Shown here: positions 25,435-35,267 of the stretch, one piece after another | How positions within the stretch are numbered: position 1 is the stretch's first letter | How the letters are laid out: each line of letters opens with the position of its first letter | NCBI GenBank assembly: GCA_963590855.1 | Contig: CAVAQT010000013.1 | Location: forward strand, 8,744 to 72,743 | Source of the DNA: Ruminococcus_C sp963590855 | GTDB lineage: Bacteria; Bacillota; Clostridia; Oscillospirales; Ruminococcaceae | Reading direction: 5' to 3' | Length of the DNA stretch: 64,000 nt | Notes under the pieces: generated by a model | The model's database searches: none | Seen by the model: only the letters and a program-made list of their open reading frames with translations | What the model was told of the DNA's origin: nothing | Program-made: the position numbers and the translations under genes

Positions 25435-27209
25435 AATTCAACGCAAGGAAGCACCTGCTCCCGTATATCCCCTATGTCATGATCTTTTACGCGGTAAACA
25501 AGACGGCATGGCTTTTCCGCCATTGTGCGGGAGATTCTGCTCTGGAGCGTGTGACGGTGCTCTTTGCAAACTATGCAATGGCGTTTTCAAAACCGCTGCC
25601 GAGCCTCAATCCCTATGATTTAGCCGTTGGCGCGGGCGCGGCGGCGCTTGTGTGGGTCATTCTGTATTCGCGCAGGAAAAACGCGAAGAAATTCCGTCAG
25701 GGCGAGGAATACGGCTCGGCGCGTTGGGGAAATGAAAAGGACATCGCTCCCTATATCGATCCCGTGTTTGAGAACAATGTGATTCTGACGCAGACGGAAC
25801 GCCTGATGATGAACAGCCGCCCCAAAGCTCCCAAGTATGCGAGAAATAAGAATGTGCTGGTTATCGGCGGTTCGGGCAGCGGCAAGACGCGCTTCTATGT
25901 CAAGCCGAACCTGATGCAGATGACCCCGAATGTAAGCTATGTCGTGACCGATCCGAAAGGGACGATTCTAATCGAAACGGGGAAAATGCTTGTAAACGGC
26001 GGCTACAGGATCAAGGTGCTCAATACCATCAATTTCAAAAAATCCATGCACTATAACCCGTTCCAATACATACGGAACGAGCGCGATATTTTGAAGCTGG
26101 TCAACACCATTATCGCCAATACCAAAGGCGAGGGGGATAAATCCGGCGAGGATTTCTGGGTCAAGGCGGAGCGATTGTATTATTGCGCGCTGATCGGCTT
26201 TATCTGGTATGAAGCGCCGGAGGAGGAAAAGAATTTCTCCACGCTGCTTGAATTTATCAATGCGTCCGAAGCGAGAGAGGACGATGAGGAATTTAAGAAC
26301 GGCGTGGATCTCCTGTTTGAAGAACTGGAAGCGGACGAGCCGAATCATTTCGCGGTGAGGCAGTATAAGAAATACAAGCTCGCTGCAGGCAAGACCGCAA
26401 AATCCATCCTTATTTCCTGCGGCGCGAGACTTGCGCCGTTTGACATTCAGGAACTGCGTGAGCTGATGAGCTACGATGAAATGGAGCTGGATATGTTGGG
26501 CGACCAGCAGACGGCGATGTTCGTAATCATTTCCGATACGGACGATACCTTCAACTTCGTTGTAGCCATTATGTACACACAGCTCTTTAATCTGCTCTGC
26601 GATAAAGCGGACGATGAGCACGGCGGCAGACTTCCGTATCATGTGAGACTTCTGCTTGACGAGTTTGCCAATATCGGGCAGATACCAAAATTCGATAAGC
26701 TGATCGCCACCATCCGAAGCCGTGAAATATCGGCTTCTATTATTTTGCAGTCACAGAGCCAGTTGAAGTCCATTTACAAGGACGCCGCAGAAACCATCAT
26801 CGGCAACTGCGACACGACCCTGTTCCTCGGCGGCAAGGAAAGCTCCACCCTGAAGGAGATTTCCGAAACGCTGGGCAAGGAAACCATCGATCTGTTCAAC
26901 ACCTCGGACACCAGAGGGCAGAGCCGTTCCTACGGACTGAATTATCAGAAAACCGGCAAGGAGCTGATGACGAAGGACGAGCTTGCGGTCATGGACGGCG
27001 GCAAGTGCATCCTGCAGCTCCGCGGTGTAAGACCGTTTCTCAGCAGCAAGTACGATATTACCAAACACAAGCGATACAAAGAGCTTTCGGATTTTAACAG
27101 GAAGAACGCTTTTGATGTTGAGGGGTATATGCGATGCAGGCTGAGGATGAAAGCGGATGACGAGGTGGAAATTTTTGAATATGAGGTGAGCGAAAGCGAC
27201 GCCACATAG
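25431..27209 (+). CDS. VirD4/TcpA-like type IV coupling ATPase
   Basis: This 592-aa protein links the relaxosome to the transfer channel. Two N-terminal membrane segments (residues about 10-25 and 60-85) precede the ATPase domain. Walker A GGSGSGKTRF is at about 145-154, VVTDPKGTI follows near 175, and Walker B LLLDEFANIG is near 407-416. The downstream IRSREISASIILQSQSQLKS motif is typical of the family. It overlaps pcfB by four bases. A 150-base gap follows before the Maff2 gene. Confidence 0.93.
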   Translation: MKFNARKHLLPYIPYVMIFYAVNKTAWLFRHCAGDSALERVTVLFANYAMAFSKPLPSLNPYDLAVGAGAAALVWVILYSRRKNAKKFRQGEEYGSARWGNEKDIAPYIDPVFENNVILTQTERLMMNSRPKAPKYARNKNVLVIGGSGSGKTRFYVKPNLMQMTPNVSYVVTDPKGTILIETGKMLVNGGYRIKVLNTINFKKSMHYNPFQYIRNERDILKLVNTIIANTKGEGDKSGEDFWVKAERLYYCALIGFIWYEAPEEEKNFSTLLEFINASEAREDDEEFKNGVDLLFEELEADEPNHFAVRQYKKYKLAAGKTAKSILISCGARLAPFDIQELRELMSYDEMELDMLGDQQTAMFVIISDTDDTFNFVVAIMYTQLFNLLCDKADDEHGGRLPYHVRLLLDEFANIGQIPKFDKLIATIRSREISASIILQSQSQLKSIYKDAAETIIGNCDTTLFLGGKESSTLKEISETLGKETIDLFNTSDTRGQSRSYGLNYQKTGKELMTKDELAVMDGGKCILQLRGVRPFLSSKYDITKHKRYKELSDFNRKNAFDVEGYMRCRLRMKADDEVEIFEYEVSESDAT

Positions 27210-27359
27210 GAAAGGAGCCTGGATGGGCAAATTTCTCCCGCCCATTCGTGCCGATCCCGCAGGGTGACGCACGAAGCATACGAAATCCCGAACCAGACAA
27301 AAAACCACATTTTATAAAAAAGAAAGGCACTATCAAGGATAGTGAAAGGTAAATAACAT

Positions 27360-27572
27360 ATGGCATTTTTCCAGAGCGCAGTTACCATTCTGCAGACACT
27401 CGTAATCGCAATCGGAGCCGGTCTTGGCGTGTGGGGCGTAATCAACCTCATGGAAGGGTATGGCAACGACAACCCGGGCGCAAAGAGCCAGGGGATCAAG
27501 CAGCTCATGTCCGGCGGCGGTGTTATCCTCATCGGCACATCCCTTATTCCCCTGCTCTCCGGTTTGTTCTAA
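27360..27572 (+). CDS. Maff2 family small membrane protein
   Basis: This 70-aa protein has two hydrophobic helices (residues 5-28 and 48-68) around a Gly/Asn-rich loop (EGYGNDNPGAKSQGIKQLM), the hallmark of the Maff2 family found between virD4 and the VirB6-like gene in clostridial elements. By position and size it may be the VirB2-like subunit of the channel or pilus, which is inference. AAAGG plus TAAATAAC precede the ATG. Confidence 0.88.
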   Translation: MAFFQSAVTILQTLVIAIGAGLGVWGVINLMEGYGNDNPGAKSQGIKQLMSGGGVILIGTSLIPLLSGLF

Positions 27573-27600
27573 AGGAAAAACAGAAAGGGGTTCATAATCC

Positions 27601-28473
27601 ATGTTTGACGGTTTGCTAACCGCAATCGAGGATTGGATTAGGGAGCTTTTTTCAGGCATGGTCACGTCCAACCTGCAGACGATGTTTTCGGATGTCAATC
27701 AAAAGACAGCGGAGATCGCCACGCAGGTTGGACAGACCCCGCAAGGGTGGAACGGCAGCGTATTTTCCATGATACAGGGACTTTCCAATAATGTCATTGT
27801 CCCCATAGCAGGCATCATCATTACGATGGTGCTTTGCTATGAGCTGATCAGTATGCTGACCGAGCGCAACAATCTGCACGAAGTGGATACATGGATGTTC
27901 TTCAAGTATTTCGTGAAAATGTGGATTGCGGTGTACCTCGTCAGCAACACGTTCAATATCGTAATGGCGGTATTTGACGTGGGACAATCGGTTGTCAGCG
28001 GCGCGGCGGGATACATCTCCGGCAGAGCTGCGATAGACGTCGGCGGCATGATCGCCACAATGGAAACGGCAATGGAATCCATGGGCATTCCGGAGCTGAT
28101 GATGCTGTCGATAGAAACCGCCCTTGTGAGCCTTTGTATGAAATTGATCTCCGTTCTGATCATGGTGATCCTCTATGGTCGAATGATTGAGATTTACCTG
28201 TATTCCTCGGTTGCACCGATACCCTTTGCCACAATGTCCAACAGAGAATGGGGACAGATCGGCACGAATTATTTCAGAGGGTTGTTCGCCCTCGCTTTCC
28301 AGGGATTTTTGATGATGGTCTGTGTGGGCATCTACGCGGTGCTTGTTGCCACCATGAATATTACGGGGGATATTCATATGGCGCTGTTTGAGATTGCAGC
28401 CTATACGATTATCCTGTGCTATTCGCTGATGAAAACGTCCGGCCTGTCAAAATCCATTTTCAATGCACACTAA
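27601..28473 (+). CDS. VirB6/TrbL-like conjugal transfer membrane protein (CD1112 family)
   Basis: This 290-aa polytopic protein has about six membrane segments. The first helix begins near residue 60 (NNVIVPIAGIIITMVLCYEL), and there is a central Gly/Ala-rich turn (VVSGAAGYISG) and a family-typical SSVAPIPFATMSNREWGQIG region near 200. These proteins form the inner-membrane channel. The gene lies 28 bases after Maff2 and 14 before prgI. Confidence 0.88.
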   Translation: MFDGLLTAIEDWIRELFSGMVTSNLQTMFSDVNQKTAEIATQVGQTPQGWNGSVFSMIQGLSNNVIVPIAGIIITMVLCYELISMLTERNNLHEVDTWMFFKYFVKMWIAVYLVSNTFNIVMAVFDVGQSVVSGAAGYISGRAAIDVGGMIATMETAMESMGIPELMMLSIETALVSLCMKLISVLIMVILYGRMIEIYLYSSVAPIPFATMSNREWGQIGTNYFRGLFALAFQGFLMMVCVGIYAVLVATMNITGDIHMALFEIAAYTIILCYSLMKTSGLSKSIFNAH

Positions 28474-28487
28474 GGAGGAGCCTGCAT

Positions 28488-28892
28488 ATGGCGTATGTAT
28501 CCGTACCGAAGGACTTGACGAAGGTGAAAACGAAAGTCCTTTTCAATCTGACAAAACGGCAGATTATCTGCATCGGGATTGCCGCTGCGATAGGTCTGCC
28601 GTTCTATTTTCTCACAAGAGACGCGCTTGGGACAAGCAATGCGGCGACCGGAATGGTGATGCTCATGCTTCCGGCATTCTTCTTTGCGCTGTTTGAAAAG
28701 GACGGGATGCCTTTGGAGCGCATCCTGTTCAACATAATCCGCGTAAAAATGCTGAATCCCGGCGTCCGTCCCTATGAAACGGAATCTGTATTCCGTTCTG
28801 ACAGACAGCGAAGCGCAGAGCAATTCATACAGCGCAAAAGCAAAGCAAAAGAAGAAGCAGGACGCTTCTCGGAACAGGAGGACTGTGATTGA
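28488..28892 (+). CDS. PrgI family membrane protein
   Basis: This 134-aa protein begins MAYVSVPKDLTKVKTKVLFN and has two membrane helices (residues about 27-42 and 50-70), matching PrgI/VirB3-like proteins that associate with VirB4. TAAGGAGGAGCC precedes ATG 28488. The C-terminus is charged and cytoplasmic. Its stop overlaps the TTG start of virB4. Confidence 0.9.
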   Translation: MAYVSVPKDLTKVKTKVLFNLTKRQIICIGIAAAIGLPFYFLTRDALGTSNAATGMVMLMLPAFFFALFEKDGMPLERILFNIIRVKMLNPGVRPYETESVFRSDRQRSAEQFIQRKSKAKEEAGRFSEQEDCD

Positions 28893-31264
28893 CTAAAAAT
28901 AACGGCAGAAAACCAACGGCGAAAGCCAAAACGCCGGTGAAAACGCAAAAAAGGGAAAAGAAGCTGTCTGCGCAGAAAAGCATCCGATACCGTGAAATGG
29001 GCAAGGACGGCATCTGCCGCGTGGACGAGCGTTTCTATTCCAAAACGATCCGCTTTTTTGATATAAACTATCAGCTTGCGCAGAAGGACGATAAAAACGC
29101 TATTTTTGAGAACTGGTGCGATTTCCTTAATTATTTCGATTCATCCATTCAGTTCCAGCTTTCCTTTATCAACCACCATACCGATATGCGGGAAGCGGTC
29201 AAGGCGATAGATATTCCGTCCCGGAACGACACCTTTGACGATGTGCGCAGAGAGTATGCGCAGATGCTCCGCAATCAGCTTGCCAAGGGCAACAACGGCT
29301 TGGTGAAGTCCAAGTTCATCACCTTCGGCGTGGAAGCGGACAGCATCAGGGAGGCAAGACCGAAGTTAGAGCGAATCGAAGCGGACATTCTCGGCAATTT
29401 CAAGGTGCTGGACGTTGTGGCATATCCGCTGAGCGGCGTGGAGCGATTGAAAATCCTGCACGATACCTTCAACAGCGACACAATGCAGCCGTTCCGCTTT
29501 ACCTACGATATGGTGGCGAAAACGGGACTCGGCACGAAGGACTATATCGCGCCGACGAGCTTTGATTTTCGTGACGGAAAGTATTTCCGTATGGGCAAGA
29601 CCATCGGGGCGGTATCTTTCCTGCAAATCCTCGCGCCGGAGCTGACCGATAAGATGCTGGCTGAATTTCTGGATCGGGACAGCGATATGATGCTGAATCT
29701 TCATATTCAGTCTCTCGACCAGACCAAAGCCATCAAGACCCTGAAATCAAAGATTACGGATATTGACCGTATGAAGATCGAAGAACAGAAAAAGGCGGTC
29801 AGAGCCGGATACGACATGGAAATCATTCCGTCTGACCTCGCCACCTTCGGCGGTGAGGCAAAGAAGCTGCTGGAGGATTTGCAGAGCCGCAACGAGCGAA
29901 TGTTCATGGTTACGGTGCTGATTCTGAACACGGCGCAGAGTAAACAGAGGCTCGACAACATGGTCTTTCAGACCGCGGGCATTGCGCAGAAATACAACTG
30001 CGCGCTGCGCCGTCTGGATTATCAGCAGGAAACGGGGCTGATGAGCAGTCTGCCCCTCGGTAAGAATTACATCCCGATCAAAAGAGCGCTGACCACCACG
30101 TCCACGGCAATTTTTGTCCCGTTTACCACGCAGGAGCTGTTTCAGGACGGTGAGGCGCTCTATTACGGTCTGAACGCGCTGTCCAACAATATGATCATGG
30201 TTGACCGCAAGAAGCTGAAAAATCCCAACGGCCTGATTTTGGGTACGCCCGGTTCGGGCAAATCCTTTTCGGCAAAGCGTGAAATGACCAATGCCTTCCT
30301 CGTAACCGACGACGATATTATCGTCTGCGACCCCGAAGGCGAGTATTATCCCCTCGTCAATAAGATGCAGGGGCAGGTCATTCGCATTTCACCTACCAGC
30401 CGCGACTATGTAAACCCAATGGATATCAATCTGGACTATTCGGATGATGAAAATCCCCTTGCGCTGAAATCCGATTTTATTCTGTCGCTTTGCGAGCTGA
30501 TCATGGGCGGCAAGACGGGGCTGGAAGCGGTGGAGATTTCCATGATCGACCGCTGCCTGCCGATTGTGTACCGGGATTACTTCGCAAATCCCACCCCGGA
30601 GAATATGCCGACCCTTGAGGATTTGTATGACTGTCTGCGCGCACAGAAGGAGGATGAAGCACAGCGGATTGCAACGGCACTTGAAATCTATGTTCACGGC
30701 TCTCTCAAGGTGTTCAACCACAGAACGAATGTGCAGCTTGATAACCGATTTGTATGCTTCGATATTAAGGAGCTGGGCAAGCAGCTCAAGAAAATCGGGA
30801 TGCTGATTGTGCAGGATCAGGTGTGGAACAGAGTAACGGTCAACCGTGCGGCAAAGAAATCGACAAGGTATTACATCGACGAGTTCCATCTGCTTTTGAA
30901 GGAGGAGCAGACGGCGGCGTATTCGGTGGAAATCTGGAAGCGTTTCCGCAAATGGGGCGGTATCCCCACGGGCATTACGCAGAATGTGAAGGACCTGCTC
31001 GCAAGCCGTGAGATTGAGAACATCTTTGAAAACTCCGACTTTGTGTATATGCTCAATCAGGCGGCAGGCGACAGAGAAATTCTTTCCAGACAGCTCAGTA
31101 TTTCGCCCCACCAGCTTTCCTATGTCACCAACAGCAATGCCGGTGAGGGGCTTGTTTTTTACGGAAGCACGATTATTCCGTTCAAGGATCACTTCGATAA
31201 GAGCCTGCAGCTCTATCAATTGATGACGACTCGCCCGGATGAAGCCGGAACAACAAAACATTAA
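28889..31264 (+). CDS. VirB4-like conjugation ATPase
   Basis: This 791-aa ATPase powers assembly of the transfer machinery. The N-terminal CagE-type region runs from about 50 to 400. Walker A GTPGSGKSFSAKRE is at about 451-464, and Walker B YYIDEFHLLLKEE is near 659-671. A conserved SNAGEGLVFYGSTIIPF motif lies near the C-terminus. The start is TTG 28889, behind AGGAGG and overlapping the prgI stop. It belongs to the same transcript as virD4 onward. Confidence 0.93.
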   Translation: MTKNNGRKPTAKAKTPVKTQKREKKLSAQKSIRYREMGKDGICRVDERFYSKTIRFFDINYQLAQKDDKNAIFENWCDFLNYFDSSIQFQLSFINHHTDMREAVKAIDIPSRNDTFDDVRREYAQMLRNQLAKGNNGLVKSKFITFGVEADSIREARPKLERIEADILGNFKVLDVVAYPLSGVERLKILHDTFNSDTMQPFRFTYDMVAKTGLGTKDYIAPTSFDFRDGKYFRMGKTIGAVSFLQILAPELTDKMLAEFLDRDSDMMLNLHIQSLDQTKAIKTLKSKITDIDRMKIEEQKKAVRAGYDMEIIPSDLATFGGEAKKLLEDLQSRNERMFMVTVLILNTAQSKQRLDNMVFQTAGIAQKYNCALRRLDYQQETGLMSSLPLGKNYIPIKRALTTTSTAIFVPFTTQELFQDGEALYYGLNALSNNMIMVDRKKLKNPNGLILGTPGSGKSFSAKREMTNAFLVTDDDIIVCDPEGEYYPLVNKMQGQVIRISPTSRDYVNPMDINLDYSDDENPLALKSDFILSLCELIMGGKTGLEAVEISMIDRCLPIVYRDYFANPTPENMPTLEDLYDCLRAQKEDEAQRIATALEIYVHGSLKVFNHRTNVQLDNRFVCFDIKELGKQLKKIGMLIVQDQVWNRVTVNRAAKKSTRYYIDEFHLLLKEEQTAAYSVEIWKRFRKWGGIPTGITQNVKDLLASREIENIFENSDFVYMLNQAAGDREILSRQLSISPHQLSYVTNSNAGEGLVFYGSTIIPFKDHFDKSLQLYQLMTTRPDEAGTTKH

Positions 31265-31281
31265 ACTGCGGAGGATATGGA

Positions 31282-31809
31282 ATGAACGAAAAGAAAAATG
31301 TGAGCTATGCCGCAAGCTGCAAGGAAATTGCAGCGGTAGATTTCAAAGAGCTTCTGTCCGTGTATGCGGACATGAAAAGAATGCACTGTATGCTGAAAAC
31401 CCTGATTGCCGCGCTGCAGCGGGAGGAAAAGCTGAAACAGCATCACCGCCCCTATCTGGAGCTTCGCCGCGAAATGCTTGCCATGTGCGAGAGCTATCTG
31501 AAAGATTTGACGGAAATTGCTGTCAGAACCGCAATGCCCGTCAACGGTTGCCCGATTGAGCATAGCTGTAAATCTGAACACACGGGAGAGAAAACGGATA
31601 ATAAGATTTTCTTCGCTATGCTGGATGATCTGCTTGTGCTTGTAGAGCATACAGACAACATGACAAGTTTTATGAAGCTCCTTATGAACGGCGTTAACCT
31701 CGTTGGTATGCCTATCGAATATGGAGAGCAGGTAGGGCGAGAAACTTCGGAGATGGTTGACCGCTGGGAGGAATATCTGAGAGCTGCCACCACAGAGGGT
31801 AATCCGTAA
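31282..31809 (+). CDS. protein of unknown function in the transfer operon
   Basis: This 175-aa protein is largely alpha-helical and acidic/basic mixed, with two Cys-containing spots (EIAVRTAMPVNGCPIEHSCK near residues 75-95) and a C-terminal helix (EQVGRETSEMVDRWEEYL). It has no signal peptide or membrane segment. GCGGAGGATATGGA precedes the ATG. It lies between virB4 and the NlpC/P60 protein, a position in which related elements often hold a short variable gene. I do not recognise the family. Confidence 0.6.
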   Translation: MNEKKNVSYAASCKEIAAVDFKELLSVYADMKRMHCMLKTLIAALQREEKLKQHHRPYLELRREMLAMCESYLKDLTEIAVRTAMPVNGCPIEHSCKSEHTGEKTDNKIFFAMLDDLLVLVEHTDNMTSFMKLLMNGVNLVGMPIEYGEQVGRETSEMVDRWEEYLRAATTEGNP

Positions 31810-31830
31810 TTCTTACGGAGATTGGCGGTG

Positions 31831-33705
31831 ATGAGCATGGAAAACAGATATGAAGCACCGGAAAAAGTCGTACAGCAAATGACCAAAAACGGCTTGGTGG
31901 AGCATAGCGTTTCGGGAAGCCGGGAAACGAGCCTGTCACTCAGACCGCCGGAGGATCAATACGATGCGGCTGAACCCATTGATTTCGATGCGCTGTTCAG
32001 CCGGCACGAAGCGAAAAGCCGCGAACGTGCTGAGAGCGGCACAAGGGAGAAAGGAAGCAAAGCAAAGAAAGGCGGGCAGCAAAAAAGGCAGAGAAAAGGC
32101 AGACTGGCCTTTGGGGATGAAGCCCTGCCCGATAAAGCAATGAAATCAGGTTCGTCGGGCAGGCTTGCCCGCCGTGCGGCAAACATGGCGGTGGATGCGG
32201 GCAGAGGGGCGGTACACGGCAAGATTTATCAGGTGGAAAACGAGAACAACGGCGTTAAGGCGGCGCACCATGCGGAAATGCTTGCGGAAAATTCACTTAT
32301 TTCCGCTATGCGAAAGCAGAGAAAAAGGAGCGTCGGCAATCGTGGGAAACGCCTGCGTGAAGCACCGGATGAAAAAGCCCTGAAGCATCAGCCTGCGGAA
32401 AGCTCTAAGGCGCTGGTTCCGGCTGAGGGAAGCCTGCCGCAGACAAAAGCAGGTCATGGCGGAGGCAGTAATCCGCAGCAAAAACGGTATATTCGGATGG
32501 AATACCGAAAACGCGTATATGCCAAAGCAAGGGGCGGTGCTTCCGCAGGCGGTAAGACCGCAAAGGCGGCGGCAGGCAAGGCGGAGAAAATCAAGGAAGC
32601 CGCCGTGAATTTCTTCAAGAACAACAGGGGCTTGTGGATCGCGCTTGCGATACTCGGCATTCTGTTCATTCTGATGATGATCGGACTCGGAAGCTGCAGC
32701 TCCATGACGGGCGGCATATCTTCCGCGGTTTTCGCAACAACATATCCGCTGGAGGACGCCGATATGAAGGGCGCGGAAGAACGGTATCTGAGCTTGGAGG
32801 CGGAATTGCAGGCGTATCTTGATACCTATGAGAGCAGCCACGATTATGACGAGTATCATTTCAATCTGGATGATATAGAGCATGACCCGTATGTGCTGAT
32901 CTCCGCAATTACGGCTTCGCACGGCGGGGAGTGGACAATTGATGATGTGGGCAGCACCATTCAGATGCTGTTCGACAAGCAGTACATTCTCACCGAAAAC
33001 GTAACCGTGGAAACGAGGTATCGCACGGAAACAAGAACGGGGACAAGCTCCTATGTCGATCCCGACACGGGAGAAATAATTACGGAGGAATATGAGTATG
33101 AGGTGGAAATCCCATACGATTATTATATCTGTACAGTGGAGCTTGAAAACTTCAACCTTTCTCACGTTCCCGTTTACATCATGGGCGAGGAACAGCTATC
33201 GACCTATGCGCTGCTTATGAGTATGCTTGGCAACAGACCGGATTTGTTCCCGGACTCGGCTTATGTCACAAGGTATTACTATACGGAATATCCGAAGTAT
33301 GAAATTCCCGCAGAGGCGATGTCCGATCCGGAATTTGCGGCGATGATAACCGAAGCGGAAAAGTATCTCGGTTATCCGTATGTCTGGGGCGGCAGCTCCC
33401 CCGCTACCTCCTTTGACTGCTCCGGTTTTGTTTCCTATGTGATCAACAACAGCGGCACGGGGCGGAATGTGGGCAGATTGGGCGCGGATGGGCTTTTGGG
33501 AATATGCAAGATCATAACGCCCGAAAGCGCAAGACCCGGTGATCTGATTTTCTTTCAGGGCACATACGACACGACAGGAGCATCCCATGTCGGTATTTAT
33601 GTCGGGGACAAGAAAATGTTGCACTGCGGAGATCCCATCCAATATACAAGCATCGACACTCCATATTGGCAGGAGCATTTTTATTATTTCGGCAGATTGC
33701 CGTAA
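31831..33705 (+). CDS. cell-wall hydrolase of the conjugation system, NlpC/P60 (CD1108 family)
   Basis: This protein of about 624 aa has a long charged, Ala/Lys/Arg-rich cytoplasmic N-terminus (1-265), one membrane helix near residue 268 (WIALAILGILFILMMIGLG), an outer linker with a repeat-like acidic region, and a C-terminal NlpC/P60 peptidase domain (about 505-624). The catalytic Cys is in SFDCSGFVSYV, with His in SHVGIYVG. It should cut peptidoglycan locally to let the channel pass, as VirB1 does elsewhere. Several start codons crowd here; ATG 31831 fits best with GGAG at 31817-31820. Confidence 0.88.
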   Translation: MSMENRYEAPEKVVQQMTKNGLVEHSVSGSRETSLSLRPPEDQYDAAEPIDFDALFSRHEAKSRERAESGTREKGSKAKKGGQQKRQRKGRLAFGDEALPDKAMKSGSSGRLARRAANMAVDAGRGAVHGKIYQVENENNGVKAAHHAEMLAENSLISAMRKQRKRSVGNRGKRLREAPDEKALKHQPAESSKALVPAEGSLPQTKAGHGGGSNPQQKRYIRMEYRKRVYAKARGGASAGGKTAKAAAGKAEKIKEAAVNFFKNNRGLWIALAILGILFILMMIGLGSCSSMTGGISSAVFATTYPLEDADMKGAEERYLSLEAELQAYLDTYESSHDYDEYHFNLDDIEHDPYVLISAITASHGGEWTIDDVGSTIQMLFDKQYILTENVTVETRYRTETRTGTSSYVDPDTGEIITEEYEYEVEIPYDYYICTVELENFNLSHVPVYIMGEEQLSTYALLMSMLGNRPDLFPDSAYVTRYYYTEYPKYEIPAEAMSDPEFAAMITEAEKYLGYPYVWGGSSPATSFDCSGFVSYVINNSGTGRNVGRLGADGLLGICKIITPESARPGDLIFFQGTYDTTGASHVGIYVGDKKMLHCGDPIQYTSIDTPYWQEHFYYFGRLP

Positions 33706-33720
33706 GAAAGAGGAAAAGGC

Positions 33721-34017
33721 ATGAATCTAAAATTGAAGCGCGTCATTGAGGAAATCGAAAAAATCGAGAAAAAGGTTTCCGAGTGGCAGGAACAGCTGAA
33801 GCATCTCAGACAGCAGAGAAAACAGCTGGAGGATCAGGAAATTATTAAGAGCATCCGTTCCATGCAGCTGTCCGGGGCGGATATGCTTACGCTGCTTGAC
33901 GGCATCCAGAACGGAAATGTACGGTTCGTTTCGGATGCGCAGGGAAATATGCACATGGAGAGCGACACCGTGAGTGCCGCAGAAAGCGAGGACTTTGAAC
34001 TTGAAAAAGTGGATTAA
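33721..34017 (+). CDS. DUF4315 family protein
   Basis: This 98-aa protein begins with a coiled coil (KLKRVIEEIEKIEKKVSEWQ, then LKHLRQQRKQLEDQEI), followed by a short conserved region (LSGADMLTLLDGIQNG) and an acidic tail. This is the DUF4315 pattern of clostridial transfer operons; its role is unknown. GAAAGAGGAAAAGG precedes the ATG. Its end overlaps the start of the DUF4366 gene by 17 bases. Confidence 0.85.
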   Translation: MNLKLKRVIEEIEKIEKKVSEWQEQLKHLRQQRKQLEDQEIIKSIRSMQLSGADMLTLLDGIQNGNVRFVSDAQGNMHMESDTVSAAESEDFELEKVD

Positions 34018-35185
34018 AAGAATTTCTGTTATGGTAATGGCGGCGGTTATGCTGCTCTGCACCACGATTACGGCATTCGCCTACGAGGGCGAAACAGCTG
34101 CGCAGAATGCGCCGGATGCAGCGGATAAAACGGCGGCATCCGAAACGGATACCGAGGCGGAGACTTCTTCGGACAAGGAGAATATTCCGTACTCCTACAT
34201 CATCAAGGAGGACGGCAGCGTGGTAATCACGCTGAATGAAGCCGTAACCGGGGAAATCAGGAAAACCGGAACGGTGGTGACGAACGGCGGGCGGCTGAAT
34301 CTTCGTACCGGCGCGGGCATGAGCTATGAGGTAATCGACCAGCTTCGCCCCGGAGAGGAGGTTGTCGTCATCGGCGCACAGGGCGATTGGTACGAGGTCA
34401 TCGTTCCCGAAAAGACGGGCTTCGTTCACAGCGACTATCTGCAGGTGCTTGAAACGGCGCAGCAGAATAATCAGATTGACTCCGCACTGCTTGCCATGAT
34501 TATGAAGCTTATGGCAGGCGGCATTCATGGCGATGCAGCCGCTGAAAATGACGGTTCCTTTACGCCGGGCGGCAATATGACCTTGATTGACGATTATTTG
34601 CAGATTGAAGCCGAAGCCACCGAGGACACGCCGCAGCAGGACAAGCAGTTTATCACCCTGCAATCCAAAAACGGAAATGTATTTTATCTGGTGATTGACC
34701 GCAACGGTACGGAAGAAAATGTGTATTTCTTAAATCTCGTGGATGAAGCAGACCTTCTCGCGCTTACGGAGGACGCAGAGGGCGGTACAGCAGCTGCACC
34801 CGCCTGCTCCTGCACCGATAAGTGTGCCGTTGGAGCAATCCGCACCGATTGTGAAATCTGCCGCACCAATATGAGCGAGTGCGCGGGCAAGGAAAGCGGC
34901 GTTATTCTGGAACCCGAAGCCACCGATGCAGCCGATACCGAGGACGAGGAAAAGCCGAAAAGCAGCAATTTCGGTACGATTATCATTCTTGCCGTGCTTG
35001 GCGCGGTGATCGCCGGAGGGTATTACTACTTCAAAATTTACAAGCCGAAGCGTGAAGCGGCGGTAAGCGATGACGAAGATCTGGAGTATATGGATGAAGG
35101 CGAAGCGGTCAATGAGGACGAAGCGGATCACGCACCCGACGCGGAGGACGATGAAAACGATTATACGGACGATGACGAGGAATAA
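34001..35185 (+). CDS. exported DUF4366 protein with SH3b domain (CD1107 family)
   Basis: This 394-aa protein has a signal peptide (WIKRISVMVMAAVMLLCTTI ending TAFA), a bacterial SH3 domain near residues 95-145 (GGRLNLRTGAGMSYEVIDQL, YEVIVPEKTGFVHSDYLQVL), a DUF4366 region, a Cys-rich patch (CSCTDKCAVG and CEICRTNMSECAGK) near 275-300, and a C-terminal membrane helix (TIIILAVLGAVIAGGYYYF) followed by an acidic tail. It probably sits on the outer membrane face and binds peptidoglycan. TTG 34001 with GAGG at 33988-33991 is the likely start; earlier GTG 33974 would disrupt the signal peptide. Confidence 0.85.
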   Translation: MKKWIKRISVMVMAAVMLLCTTITAFAYEGETAAQNAPDAADKTAASETDTEAETSSDKENIPYSYIIKEDGSVVITLNEAVTGEIRKTGTVVTNGGRLNLRTGAGMSYEVIDQLRPGEEVVVIGAQGDWYEVIVPEKTGFVHSDYLQVLETAQQNNQIDSALLAMIMKLMAGGIHGDAAAENDGSFTPGGNMTLIDDYLQIEAEATEDTPQQDKQFITLQSKNGNVFYLVIDRNGTEENVYFLNLVDEADLLALTEDAEGGTAAAPACSCTDKCAVGAIRTDCEICRTNMSECAGKESGVILEPEATDAADTEDEEKPKSSNFGTIIILAVLGAVIAGGYYYFKIYKPKREAAVSDDEDLEYMDEGEAVNEDEADHAPDAEDDENDYTDDDEE

Positions 35186-35204
35186 CCCGTCATAAGCGCG
35201 TCAA

Positions 35205-35245
35205 GGGGTGCAAAGGGCAGGGATGCTTTTTGCACCCCGCTATTT
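35205..35245 (+). terminator. intrinsic terminator after the transfer operon
   Basis: GGGGTGCAAA (35205-35214) pairs with TTTGCACCCC (35229-35238) around a 14-base loop, followed by GCTATTTTTATA. It separates the DUF4366 gene from topB, whose ATG is 23 bases further on. Confidence 0.85.
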
Positions 35246-35267
35246 TTATATTCGGAGGAATTTCATT